This document shows positions 7,521 through 17,600 of a stretch of 55,961 nucleotides of DNA, in pieces. The stretch is taken from contig NZ_NESK01000026.1 in NCBI RefSeq assembly GCF_003063415.1, positions 1 through 55,961 on the forward strand. The letters are read 5' to 3'. The notes below the pieces were generated by a model that was not told the origin of the DNA, ran no database searches, and was given only the letters and a program-made list of their open reading frames with translations. How positions within the stretch are numbered: the first letter of the stretch is position 1; every line of letters starts with the position of its first letter. Position numbers and translations under genes: made by a program. Origin of the DNA: Limnohabitans sp. 2KL-17 (GTDB lineage Bacteria > Pseudomonadota > Gammaproteobacteria > Burkholderiales > Burkholderiaceae_C).

Positions 7521-8830
7521 TGCCAGGCTTCCTGGGTCATGGTGCTGCGGCCGGCGCCCGCCCGGGGCGGTGGCATCAGCAGGTTCTCGAGGGTCTCGAA
7601 GCAAGCCTGTGCGCCCCTGCCGCTGCGAATACGCTGCCGCAGCGATTCCAGGGGCCGGCTCGGCAAGGCACCGCAGCGTTCCATCGCCTCGGCAAGCGCC
7701 TCGGCGTCGGGAACCGGGCCCTCGATCATGGTGCCGGCGCCGAGCCTGCGCACGCGGTCGCCGTTGTCCGCCTGGTCGTAGTAGAAGGGCAGGATGATCT
7801 GCGGCGTCGCGGCCCGCAGGGCCTGGGTGGCCGTGCCGATGCCCCCATGGTGGATCAGCAGGCTGGCACGCCTGAGCACGCAGGCGAGGTTCGCGAAGTC
7901 GACGCGCAGGATGTGGGCCCCGAACTCGCGGGGGATGTTCTCGTCGAAGGGCGTCACGAACAAGCCGCGGCGCCCCGTCCGCGCCAGTGCCCTCGCCACC
8001 TGTGCATAGCGCGGGGCGGCGTGGGCGATGCCGGTGCCCAGCGTGCACACCACCGGCGGCGGTCCGGCATCGAGGAAGCCTTCAAGCCGATCATCCAGGA
8101 CCTCCGATTCGTCAACATGCCGCAGAACGAAATCGCCCTGGCGGATACCGGCACCGGCGAGTGGCGCCAGATCGTCGAACCAGGCCGGGTAGAGGGCTAG
8201 CCCCGGTGTGCCGAAAAACAGCCAATCGCGGAGGTTCTCGATGGGTGGCAGGCCCAGCGGCTCGCGCAACTGGTTGAGCGTCGGGCGCAGACGTTCGATG
8301 CCGAAGCAGTCGCCCAGGCGCAGGCCCGCGCGCCAGTACCAGCGCGGCAGCGCACGCATGATCGGGCCGTTCACCGGGTAGGGCATGCGCTGCGGCGTGA
8401 TGAGCTGCTGCGGGCTGTAGATCAGCGACACGCAGGTCAGACCATGCATTTCCGCCGCGAAGCGGGCACCGAAGGCGTTTCGGGTGCAGACCAGGACCGG
8501 ACGCCGTTCGCGCATCGAGCTGATCACGGCCTGGACGCGCGGAATCGCCAGACGGAGGTAGCCCCCTTCCGCGAGTGCCAGGCGCGAGCCATGCCGCGAC
8601 CAGAAGACCGGGTTGCACAGGGTTGCCAGGAATTCCTCGCGCGAGCCGATGGCGTGGAAGCCCAGGCCCAGCGCGCGGACCTCCGGTTCGAACTGCGCGT
8701 AGGTGGCCACCTCGACCTCGTTCCCGGCGTCGCGCGCCGCCTTGGCCAGGCCAAGCGCCGGCCAGACGTCGCCGCCGGTGCCGAGCAATACGAACAGCAA
8801 GTGGCGCGCAGGGCCTGCGGAAGAGCTCAT
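7517..8830 (-). CDS. Family 1 (UGT/MGT-type) glycosyltransferase
   Basis: The 437-residue protein has the two-domain GT-B layout of enzymes that glycosylate natural products with nucleotide sugars. The N-terminus has the GTGGDVWPALGLA motif and the C-terminal donor site has HHGGIGTATQAL followed by PFYYDQADNG, the signature of bacterial macrolide- and lipid-type glycosyltransferases. It is clearly a paralogue of the gene at 44444-45718, sharing the start motif, VCTRNA(F/Y)GARFAAE and HHGGIGTA. It overlaps both neighbours by four bases. I infer that it attaches a sugar to the lipopeptide or its fatty acyl hydroxyl; acceptor and sugar are unknown. Confidence 0.88.
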   Translation of the reverse strand: MSSSAGPARHLLFVLLGTGGDVWPALGLAKAARDAGNEVEVATYAQFEPEVRALGLGFHAIGSREEFLATLCNPVFWSRHGSRLALAEGGYLRLAIPRVQAVISSMRERRPVLVCTRNAFGARFAAEMHGLTCVSLIYSPQQLITPQRMPYPVNGPIMRALPRWYWRAGLRLGDCFGIERLRPTLNQLREPLGLPPIENLRDWLFFGTPGLALYPAWFDDLAPLAGAGIRQGDFVLRHVDESEVLDDRLEGFLDAGPPPVVCTLGTGIAHAAPRYAQVARALARTGRRGLFVTPFDENIPREFGAHILRVDFANLACVLRRASLLIHHGGIGTATQALRAATPQIILPFYYDQADNGDRVRRLGAGTMIEGPVPDAEALAEAMERCGALPSRPLESLRQRIRSGRGAQACFETLENLLMPPPRAGAGRSTMTQEAWQ

Positions 8831-9756
8831 CGAAGGGTTCTTTCGAGGGACAGCCCCAGGCAGCCGCGGGCATAGCTCGCCAGGTACACCAGTTCGAGCC
8901 CGTAGTACAGGGCGCGAAAGCGCCAGCGAAACCAGGCATCCGGTTCGCGACTGAACGCGGCGTGGTCGAAGGATTCCCCGGGCATGGTTGACAGCGGCAC
9001 GAGCCGGTAGCGAGACCAGCACGGAAAGATGCGCACGTGGCCAACCGCCACCCGCGCCTGTTTGACGGCGAGTTCGCGCAGCGACTTGCGCGGCGCGTGT
9101 CGCACCCGACAGTCCGGCGCGTAGGAAAAGGGCAGGCCGGCGGCGGCGCTGGCGTCGCAGAAGGCCTTGTCGCCGCCGGAGCGCAGGCGCTCGTCGAAGC
9201 CGGGCACCTTGTCGAGCACTCGGCGGTCGACGAAGAGGTTGGCGGTGGCGCCGAAGCGCTGGCGCCGGGCGAAGAACGCCTGCTGGATGCCGAAGGCCTG
9301 GTCGTAGCGCTGGACTGCCGAGCGCCGGTCCACCGGCTCGATGGCCACGGCACCGGCCACCAGGCCCGAGCCCTGGGCCTGCAGCGCGCGCACGCCGCTC
9401 GACACCCAGTCGGCATCCGGCCGGCAATCGGCGTCGGTGAAGGCGAGCACCTCGCCGCGCGCCCGCGACAGCGCCGCATTGCGCGCCGCATAGGAGCCGC
9501 CATTCACCGGCTGGCGAACGATTTCCATCGTGCCCCGGTGCGGTTCAAGCAGGGCCAGCGTGCGGTCGGTCGACGCGTCGTCGGCGATCAGCACCTGGAG
9601 CCGGTCGCGGCGATAGTCCTGCGCGGCCAGGGACTCCAGCAATGCCGGCAAGGTGGCTTGGCCGTTGAACACCGGAACGATCACCGTCACCAGAGGCAAA
9701 GGCCCGCCGCCGCCGGCCGGATGCGGCCCCGTCGGCGCGTCTGTGTCCTTGCTCAT
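8827..9756 (-). CDS. Family 2 glycosyltransferase
   Basis: The protein (309 residues) begins with an unstructured tail and then the GT-A core: VTVIVPVFNG, LIADDASTD, and the metal-binding DxD in FTDADCRPDADW at about residue 110. The acceptor-side RYDQAFGIQQAFF and the D in GGDKAF fit an inverting GT2. A short hydrophobic C-terminal region could associate with the membrane. ATGA overlaps join it to the neighbouring glycosyltransferase and ATPase genes. It could extend a glycan started by a family 1 enzyme; the substrate cannot be told from the sequence. Confidence 0.85.
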   Translation of the reverse strand: MSKDTDAPTGPHPAGGGGPLPLVTVIVPVFNGQATLPALLESLAAQDYRRDRLQVLIADDASTDRTLALLEPHRGTMEIVRQPVNGGSYAARNAALSRARGEVLAFTDADCRPDADWVSSGVRALQAQGSGLVAGAVAIEPVDRRSAVQRYDQAFGIQQAFFARRQRFGATANLFVDRRVLDKVPGFDERLRSGGDKAFCDASAAAGLPFSYAPDCRVRHAPRKSLRELAVKQARVAVGHVRIFPCWSRYRLVPLSTMPGESFDHAAFSREPDAWFRWRFRALYYGLELVYLASYARGCLGLSLERTLR

Positions 9757-10403
9757 GCTGCCACCTGCGGGGGCGGTACCGCAGGTGCGTGCAGTTCGGA
9801 GAACGGCAGCACCTGGGCGCCGATGCCGTGGGCGAACTCGGCGTCGTGGGTGGATATCAGCACCAGCGTGCGCTCGCGCATGTAGCGCAACCGGGTCATC
9901 AGCACCTCGCGGGTGGCGAGGTCCAGGCCGTTGCTCGGCTCGTCCATCAGCATGACCGTCGGGCGGCCTATCCAGGCTGCGGCGAGCAGGGTCTTCTTCT
10001 GCGTGCCCAGCGACATCTGGCCGTACCGGGAATCCAGATGGGGCTCGAGTGCGAAGCTGTCCACCAGGGCCTCGATGTCGGGATCGATCGACGCGCCCTT
10101 GGCTCGGGCCACGAACTCCAGCAATTCCCGCCCCGTCATGAAGGGATAGATCGGGCACTCGTCCGGAACGTAGGACAGCGCTGCCTTGGCCGCCAGCGGC
10201 GTCCTGCGCAGGTTATGGCCGGCGATCTCGATCTCGCCGGCGTCGGGCTCCTGGATACCGGCCAGGATGGACAGCAGCGTCGACTTGCCGACGCCGTTGG
10301 GTCCATGCAGCGCGTACAGGCCGTGGCCGAAGGCGTGGCTCATCCGGTCGAGTACCTTGCGGTAACCGAAGGTCTTGGAAACATCTTGGAAGCGGAGCAG
10401 CAT
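9753..10403 (-). CDS. ABC transporter ATPase
   Basis: A 216-residue stand-alone ATP-binding subunit. Walker A is GPNGVGKST at about residue 34, the signature region is a variant MSLGTQKK in place of LSGGQ, Walker B is VMLMDEPSNGLD and the switch His lies in STHD. The permease encoded five bases upstream is its likely partner. The M of MLLRF is taken as the start because the upstream gene ends just before it; no strong ribosome site is visible. Together they form a second exporter or a resistance pump for the peptide. Confidence 0.88.
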   Translation of the reverse strand: MLLRFQDVSKTFGYRKVLDRMSHAFGHGLYALHGPNGVGKSTLLSILAGIQEPDAGEIEIAGHNLRRTPLAAKAALSYVPDECPIYPFMTGRELLEFVARAKGASIDPDIEALVDSFALEPHLDSRYGQMSLGTQKKTLLAAAWIGRPTVMLMDEPSNGLDLATREVLMTRLRYMRERTLVLISTHDAEFAHGIGAQVLPFSELHAPAVPPPQVAA

Positions 10404-10408
10404 CGTGA

Positions 10409-11623
10409 TCAAGGGAGAAGGATCGTTGCGGCCGTGAAGGTCCACAGGCCGACCACCAGGGCGGTGCTCAAGACGGCGTTGCGGCTGGAACTGAGCTGGG
10501 GCCGGCGCAGCACCACCACCAGCAAGGCAAAGCTGGACACGAAGCCGGCAGCCAGTTCGGCGGACAGCGCGGCGTGCCACCACAACAGGCCGACCATGGC
10601 CAGCACGAAGGGCAAGCCGAAGCTTAGCACGGCCAGCGTGTCTCCCGGCACCGTCCAGCCGCGCCGCATGGGCAGTGCCGCAGTGAACGGCCGTGCTTCG
10701 TCGTGCGCCATCTGCAGGTGGCGGTAGAGGCCGCTGATGCTCATCGCGACGAGGCCGGCGGCGATCAGCGCCATCGGCAGGCTGCGACCGTCGTAGGCCC
10801 AGATCGACATCAGGCCTTCGGCCACGAAGACCACCAGCAGGCAGCTGAACAGCTTGCCGAACATCGAAGATCGATGCTGCCGATACAGGATCGCCAGCGC
10901 CAGGCGGATCAAGGGCGGCAGCCTCGCGATGAGACGCCGCGACAGTGACATCCAGAGCCGGTGCACACGGCTGAACAGCGCGGCTGCGCCCAGCGGCAGC
11001 GCCGGCACCTCGCCCCACAGGCTCCACAGCGCGCCAGTGGCGGCCGGCGCCAGCAAGGCAGCGGCCATCGGTCCGTGCATGCTCAGCGCGCCGGCAACCC
11101 ACACATCGGCTACCACCAGGGCGCCCAAGCCCCGGATGCGCCCCTGCATGGCCGACAGCTGGCAGACGAACTGCGAGGCTAGCAGGAAGACGATCAACAG
11201 GCCGCCCCTGAGCGCCTCCCAGGACAGGCCTTGCCGCGCGCCTAGGACGAAGGCGGCGGCGAAGAACGGCAGGAGCAGGGGGGTGTTCGACACCAGCAGC
11301 ACTAGCAGGTCGGTCGCGCGCCAGTGCCGCGGCGTCAGCGGCAGCGACTGCGCGAAGTCGCGGAACCGGCCGCCGCGGATTTGGTCGATCTGCATCAGCG
11401 CCCACAGGCACCAGCAGCCCTGCCAGAGGCCGATCGCGCCCAGGCGCCAGGCCAGGCCATGGCGCTCGTCCAGAAGCGCCAGCACCAGGTGCGACGACTC
11501 CACCAGCAGCGAGCCGCCGAACACGCCCAGGACGAGCACGATCGCCTGCCACCGGCGCAGCAGCAGCAACGCGGTGGCCTCGCTGTACCAGCGCAGTCGC
11601 AAAGTCAGGAGGCGGTAGATCAC
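10409..11623 (-). CDS. Integral membrane protein, ABC permease partner
   Basis: The 404-residue protein is mostly hydrophobic, with about ten predicted membrane segments by eye (for example around residues 28-50, 110-135, 145-165 and the last 50). It lacks any catalytic motif I recognise. Its position directly before an ABC ATPase gene and downstream of the NRPS genes supports a permease role in export or self-protection. It starts 9 bases after the third NRPS gene ends. Confidence 0.65.
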   Translation of the reverse strand: MIYRLLTLRLRWYSEATALLLLRRWQAIVLVLGVFGGSLLVESSHLVLALLDERHGLAWRLGAIGLWQGCWCLWALMQIDQIRGGRFRDFAQSLPLTPRHWRATDLLVLLVSNTPLLLPFFAAAFVLGARQGLSWEALRGGLLIVFLLASQFVCQLSAMQGRIRGLGALVVADVWVAGALSMHGPMAAALLAPAATGALWSLWGEVPALPLGAAALFSRVHRLWMSLSRRLIARLPPLIRLALAILYRQHRSSMFGKLFSCLLVVFVAEGLMSIWAYDGRSLPMALIAAGLVAMSISGLYRHLQMAHDEARPFTAALPMRRGWTVPGDTLAVLSFGLPFVLAMVGLLWWHAALSAELAAGFVSSFALLVVVLRRPQLSSSRNAVLSTALVVGLWTFTAATILLP

Positions 11624-11632
11624 CCGGCACCT

Positions 11633-14600
11633 TCAGTCCGTTCCGACCCGTTCGGCGGAACCGTCGGACCGAGGGCGGGTTGGATGCGCGGCCGCGGGCC
11701 TGCTGGCGCGGACGCTGTGCAGAACCCCGGCAACGGCCTGCGGTGGAGGTTCGTCAATGCAGCAGGCCATCGTCGTCGAAGTTCTATGGGCGTGCATTGT
11801 AGGGCGCGGGTCCTGCCGGTCGGGCCATGGGTCGATCGAGGCGGCGAATGGACTGTCACGAAGCTGCCTCGAGATCGCGCGCGTGGCGGGGTCGCGCAGG
11901 ATCGATTGGTGATCCGCATCTTCCAGGACGGTGCGCGACGCCGAAGGCATCAGGCCCTCCCAGGCCGCCCGGTTGGCCGCGCCGGCGTTTTCCGATGAAT
12001 GCAGCACCAGGCCGGGCACCTGGAGGCGCTCCATCCTGTGGGTATCCAGGGCCTCCAGGTGGAGCCTGCACGAGCGAACCAGGCCGGGCGAGGCCTGCGC
12101 CTGCTCCGGGTAGGCCTTCATTAAGACGTCGATCATGTCGTTCGTCGCAGCCGCAGCGACGCATCGCCCCGCCTCGTCCACGGGCGAGGGGTCGATCAGC
12201 AGCAGGCTCAAGCGGCGCTGCGGCTCGCGCGCCAGTAGCTCACGGGCGGTTTCCATGGCGATCAGCGCCCCGAAGGACCAGCCCCCAAGCACGATGGCCT
12301 GCGTGGCGGGGAACGCGGCGCCGATCAGGCCGGCGTGTCCGGCGGCGATCCCGGCGATACTGGCTTCGCTCAGCAGGCTGCCATCGGGCCGCTCGATGGC
12401 GAAGACTTGGTGCTGCGCGGACAGTTCCTCCGCCAGCGTCAGGTAGGGAAGCGCATTGCCGCTCAGCGCATGAAACAGCACCACCGGGGTGCCCGCGGCG
12501 CCGGTGTCGCGCCCGATCCGCGTCAACAGCCCGTCATCGGTGCGCCCGCCCAAACCCTGCACATGCGCCGTGAACGCTGCCAGCGTCGAATGCCTGAACA
12601 ACGCTGCCACCGACACCGGCACGCCTTGCTCCCGCGAAAAGGCCTGGATGAGCGCGACGGCCAGCAGCGAGTGCCCGCCCCGTTCGAAGAAATCGTCGTC
12701 GCGGCCGACGTGGTCCACCGCCAGCACCCGCGACCACAGCGCGGCCATGCCGACTTCTTGGGCCGTGAGTGGCGCAGCGTGGCCTGGGGTCCGCACAGCC
12801 GTGGCGTCCGGAGCCGGCAGGCGCTGGCGGTCCACCTTACCGTTGGGGCTCAGCGGCAAGACCTGCATCGCCACCAAGCGCGAGGGCACCATGTGGCTGG
12901 GCAGCCATCGGGACAGCGCCTGCTCGAGCGCGCCCGCCTGCAGGGTTTGACCGCCAGTGCCGACATAACCCACCAGTTGCTGCTGGGCGCCCTCGCCTCG
13001 GGCCACCACGACCGCTTCGCGCACGCCCTCGCAAGACAGCAGCGCCGATTCGATCTCCCCCAGTTCGATGCGGAAGCCGCGTACCTTGACCTGCTGGTCC
13101 AGTCGGCCGAGGTACTCGATCTGGCCATCGGGTCGGTACCTCGCCAGGTCGCCCGTGCGGTACAGGCGGCCTCCAGGCTCGTCGCCGAACGGGTCCGGCA
13201 AGAAAGCTTCCGCCGTCAGCGCGGGGCGGTTCAGGTAGCCCCGCGCCAGACCCGCCCCGCCGATGTACAGCTCGCCCGCAACGCCCACCGGCACCGGCTG
13301 CATCCAAGTGTCCATGATGTACAGGCGCGTGTGGTCGATGGGTCGGCCAATGGGCGGCATCTCGTCGCCCCTGGCCCTGCCGAGCGGTGCCGACATGGCC
13401 GCGCAGACGGTGGCCTCCGTCGGTCCGTAGGCGTTGATCAGGCGCGTGCCCTCGCACCAGGCCTGCACGACTTCGGGCCTCAAGGCCTCGCCGGCCGACA
13501 CCACGGTCTTCAAGGACGGCAGATCCGCCGGCCGGATCTGGGCCAGCAGCGCAGGCGGCAGTGTCGCCACCTCGGGGTGCTCCTCGCCCAGTCCGGCCAA
13601 CAGGCCGTCGGCCGAGGAAGCCGGCAGGATCAGGCAGGCTCCCACCGTGAGCGCCGAGAACACTTCAGAGACGGAGGCATCGAAGCTGATCGAAGCGAAC
13701 TGCAGCACGCGCGTGCCCGGCCCGATGCCGAATGCGCGCTGCTGTGCACCGAGCATGCCCATGATTCCGCGATGCGTGACGGCGACACCCTTGGGCGTCC
13801 CGGTGGAGCCGGACGTGTAGATGACATAAGCGAGGTGGTCTGCGCCCACGGCCGAGAGCGGCGGCGCGCTTGCGGGTTGCCGCGACCACGGGCGTTCATT
13901 TTCTGCGGCGTCCAGGTCCACACGCGGGATGCCGGACATCCAGGGCTGCGCCTCCGCCACGTCCCGCTGGGTCAGCAGCAGCGCTGCCGCGCTGTCCTGC
14001 AGCATGAACGCCAGGCGCTGCGCCGGGTACTGCGGATCCAGCGGCACGTAAGCGCCTCCGGCCTTGAGCACACCCAGCAGCGCCACGATCAGCTCGGGCG
14101 TGCGCGGCAGGCACACCGCGACCCGGCTCTCCGGCCCCACGCCACGTGACTTCAGCCAGTGCGCCAGCTTGTTCGCCTCGCTCTCCAGCCGGCCGTAAGT
14201 CCAGCGCTGCGACTGCCACAGCAGGGCCACGTCGTCGGCATGCAGACGCGCCTGCTCGGCCACCCGCTCGTGCACCAGCGCGGCCGGGGCACGGGTGCCG
14301 GTGGCGTTCCACTCGACCAGCATGCGCCGGCGCTCGGTTTCATCCAGCAGCGGCAGCATCGCCACACCCACCTGCGGCTCGCGCAGCATGGCCTCGATCA
14401 GCACCAGATAGTGCCCGGCCATCTGCTCGATGCGCGGGGCATCGAACAAGTCCGCGCTGTACTCGAAGCCCAGTTGCATCCCCTGTCCGTCAGCGGTGGC
14501 CGTCACGGTCAGGTCGAACTTGGCGGCCGGTGCGGCAGCGCTCTCGTCGATCAGGCCCAGGCTCAATCCGTCGACCGAGGTCAGGTCGCGGGGCGCGTTC

Positions 14601-17600
14601 TGCAGCGCGAACATGACCTGGAACAAGGGGCTGTGGCTCATGCGTCTGGATGGGCCCAGCACCTCCACCAGCTTGTCGAAAGGCAACTCCTGGTGCGCAT
14701 ACGCCTGCAGCGTCGTGTCGCGCACCTGCGCCAAAAAGTCCTCTACCGAAGGATTGCCCTGCAGCCGCCCGCGCAGGACCAGCGTGTTGACGAAAAAGCC
14801 CACCACATCGTCGAGCTCGGCATGCTGTCGGCTGGTGACGGGAACCCCCACGGCAAGGTCGGTCTGGCCGCTGTACCGGAACAGCAGGATCTGCAGGGCG
14901 CCAAGCAGACCCATGAACACGGTCAGGCCCCGCTGCTGGCAGAAACGCTCGAGGGCTGCCGCCATCGCCGTCGGCAGCCGCGTTTGGAACAGCCCGCCCC
15001 GGCCGCTGGTGCGGGCCCCGCGCGCGCGGTCGGTGGGCAGTTCCAGCATTGGTGGCAGCCCCTGCAACTGGCTCTGCCAGTACGACAGCAGCCCCTCCAG
15101 CACGTCGGCCCGCAGCAGGCGTCCACGCTCCCAGGCTGCGTAGTCCGCGTGCTGCACGCTCAGGCGGGGCAGTGCGGCCGGCACGCCCTGGGTGGCCTGG
15201 GCGTACAGCCGTGCCAGGTCACGGATCATCACGCCGACCGACCAAGCGTCGACGATGATGTGGTGAAACACCATCCTCAGCCGCAGGTTCGGGCCCGAGC
15301 GGAGTGCCGCCACCCGCCACAACGGCGCTTGCGAAAGGTCGAAGGGCTGCACGGCAAGGCCTTGCAGCAAGGGTTCCACGTCGGGATCGGAGACGTTCAG
15401 CCATTGCAGCGGAACGGGGATCTCCGGTCGCACGTTCTGCACCAGTTCTCCTTCCTGCATGCGCAGGCCGGTGCGCAGGCTTTCGTGGCGCTGCATCAGG
15501 CCCTGCAGCGCCTGGTGCAGGGCCGCTTCGTCCACCTGGCCTTGCAGTTCGAGGGTCACGGGGATATGATACCGCACGGGCGTCATCTGCTCGATGAACC
15601 ACAGGCGTTGCTGCGCATGCGAGGCCGGCAGCCGGCACGGCCGTGCCAGCGGCGCGATGCCACCCTCCCGGGCGCCTTCGGAAGGCCGGGCCTGCCCGGC
15701 CTGCGCCACGCGCGAGCCCAGTCCGGCTACCGTGGGCGCCTCGAACAGGTTTCTCAGCGGCAGGTCAGTGCCGAGGTTCTGGCGCAGGCGCGCCATGACC
15801 TGGGTGGCCAGGAGCGAGTGCCCACCCAGCGCGAAGAAGTCGTCGTGGATGCCGACCTGGTCGACCTTGAGCAACTCGGCCCAGATCCGCGCCAGCGTCA
15901 TCTCGGTCTCGGTCCGCGGCGCTACGTAGGCCTGGGTCAGCGCTCTCTCGCCGCTCGGCGCCGGCAGCGCCTTGCGGTCCACCTTGCCGTTGGGCGTGAG
16001 GGGCAGGCGTTCCATCGGCACATAGACCGCCGGCACCATGTAGCCGGGCAGTTTGGCCCCGAGGTGCGACCGCAGATCCTCGGGCGGCACCGGCCGCTGC
16101 GCCTTGCCGACCACGTAGGCCACCAGCCGCTTGTCTCCGGGCTCGTCTTCGCAGACCGCAACCACGGCCTGCGCCACGCCCTCGTGCTGCAGCAGGGCGC
16201 TCTCGATCTCGCCGAGTTCGATACGGAAGCCTCGTAGCTTGACCTGGTTGTCGATCCGGCCGAGGTACTCGATCTTGCCGTCCGGCAGGTAGCGGGCCAG
16301 GTCCCCTGTCTTGTAGAGCCTGGCGCCAGCCTGCGGGTTGAAGGGGTTGCGGATGAACTTCTCGGCCGTGAGCTCCGGCTGATTCAGGTAGCCCCGTGCC
16401 AGACCCGCGCCACCGATGTGCAACTCGCCGGCGACCCCGATCGGCACCGGCGCCAGGTGCCCGTCCAGGATGTAGATCTGGGTGTTCGCGATCGGGCGGC
16501 CTATCGTCACCTGCTCGCCCCTGCCCTGCCTGCACCAGGTCGAATAGGTCGTGTCTTCGCTGGGGCCGTACAGGTTGCGCACCCTGAGCTGTGGCTCTCT
16601 TTCGAGCACGCGCGCCACCAACTCCGCGCCAAGGGCCTCCCCCGCCACGTTCAAGCCCCGCAGCCTTGCGGGAAACTCCCCGCGCTCGAGCAGCGCGTCG
16701 ACCGCCGAGGGCACGGTGTTGACCAGCGTCAGGCCGAGGCTGCCCAGGTCCTGCTGCGTGATCCGATCGATCACGTGCACGACCCCGCCCATCGCCAGCG
16801 TGGTGAACAACTCGAACACGGAAAGGTCGAAGCAGATGGAGGTCGACGCCAGCACTCGACGCATCTCCTCGGCACTGAACTCCTGCTGGCACCAGGCGAT
16901 GAAGGTGGTGGCGTTGCCGTGGCACAGCTCCACCCCCTTGGGCCGCCCGGTCGAGCCCGAAGTGTAGATGACGTAGGCCAGGTCGTCCGGCCCGGCGAGG
17001 TCGATCGGCTTGTCCTGCGCGCATTGCCCGATGCGCCCCCAGTCGCGGTCTAGGCACAGCACCTGACCGGCGTACTGCGGCAGCTCCGGCAGCAGCGCCT
17101 CTTGCGTGAGCAGCACCTTCGGATCGGCGTCGTGCAGCATGAAGGCCAGCCGCTCGCCGGGATAGCCCGGATCGAGCGGCACGTAGGCCCCACCGGCCTT
17201 CAGGATGCCCAGCAGGCCCACCACCATGTCCAGACCGCGCCGCACGCAGATGCCCACCCGGACCTCGGGGCCTACGCCCAGGCCCCTGAGATGGTGGGCC
17301 AGCTGGTTGGCCCGGGCATTGAGCTCGCCGTAGCTGAAATGCCGGTCTTCGTGCACCGCTGCCGTGGCCTCGGGGCGCTTGCCGGCCTGGGCTTCGAACA
17401 TCTGGTGGATCGTACGCTGCGCGGGGCAAGGCGCGGCGGTGTCGTTCCAGTCGACGAGGACCAGGTGGGCTTCTTCCTCCGTCAGCAGCGGCAGGTCGCG
17501 CACCTTCGCCGTCGGGTCGTCGCAGATGCCCCGCAGCAGCACGCCATAGCGCGCAGCCATGCGCCTGATGGTCGGCGCCTCGAACAGGTCGGTGTTGTAT

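Noticed and set aside
8049..11630. Longer starts for the two glycosyltransferase, ABC exporter and ATPase genes
   Set aside because: The extensions overlap upstream genes by hundreds of bases and lack family similarity; ATGA junctions and family N-termini mark the internal starts.
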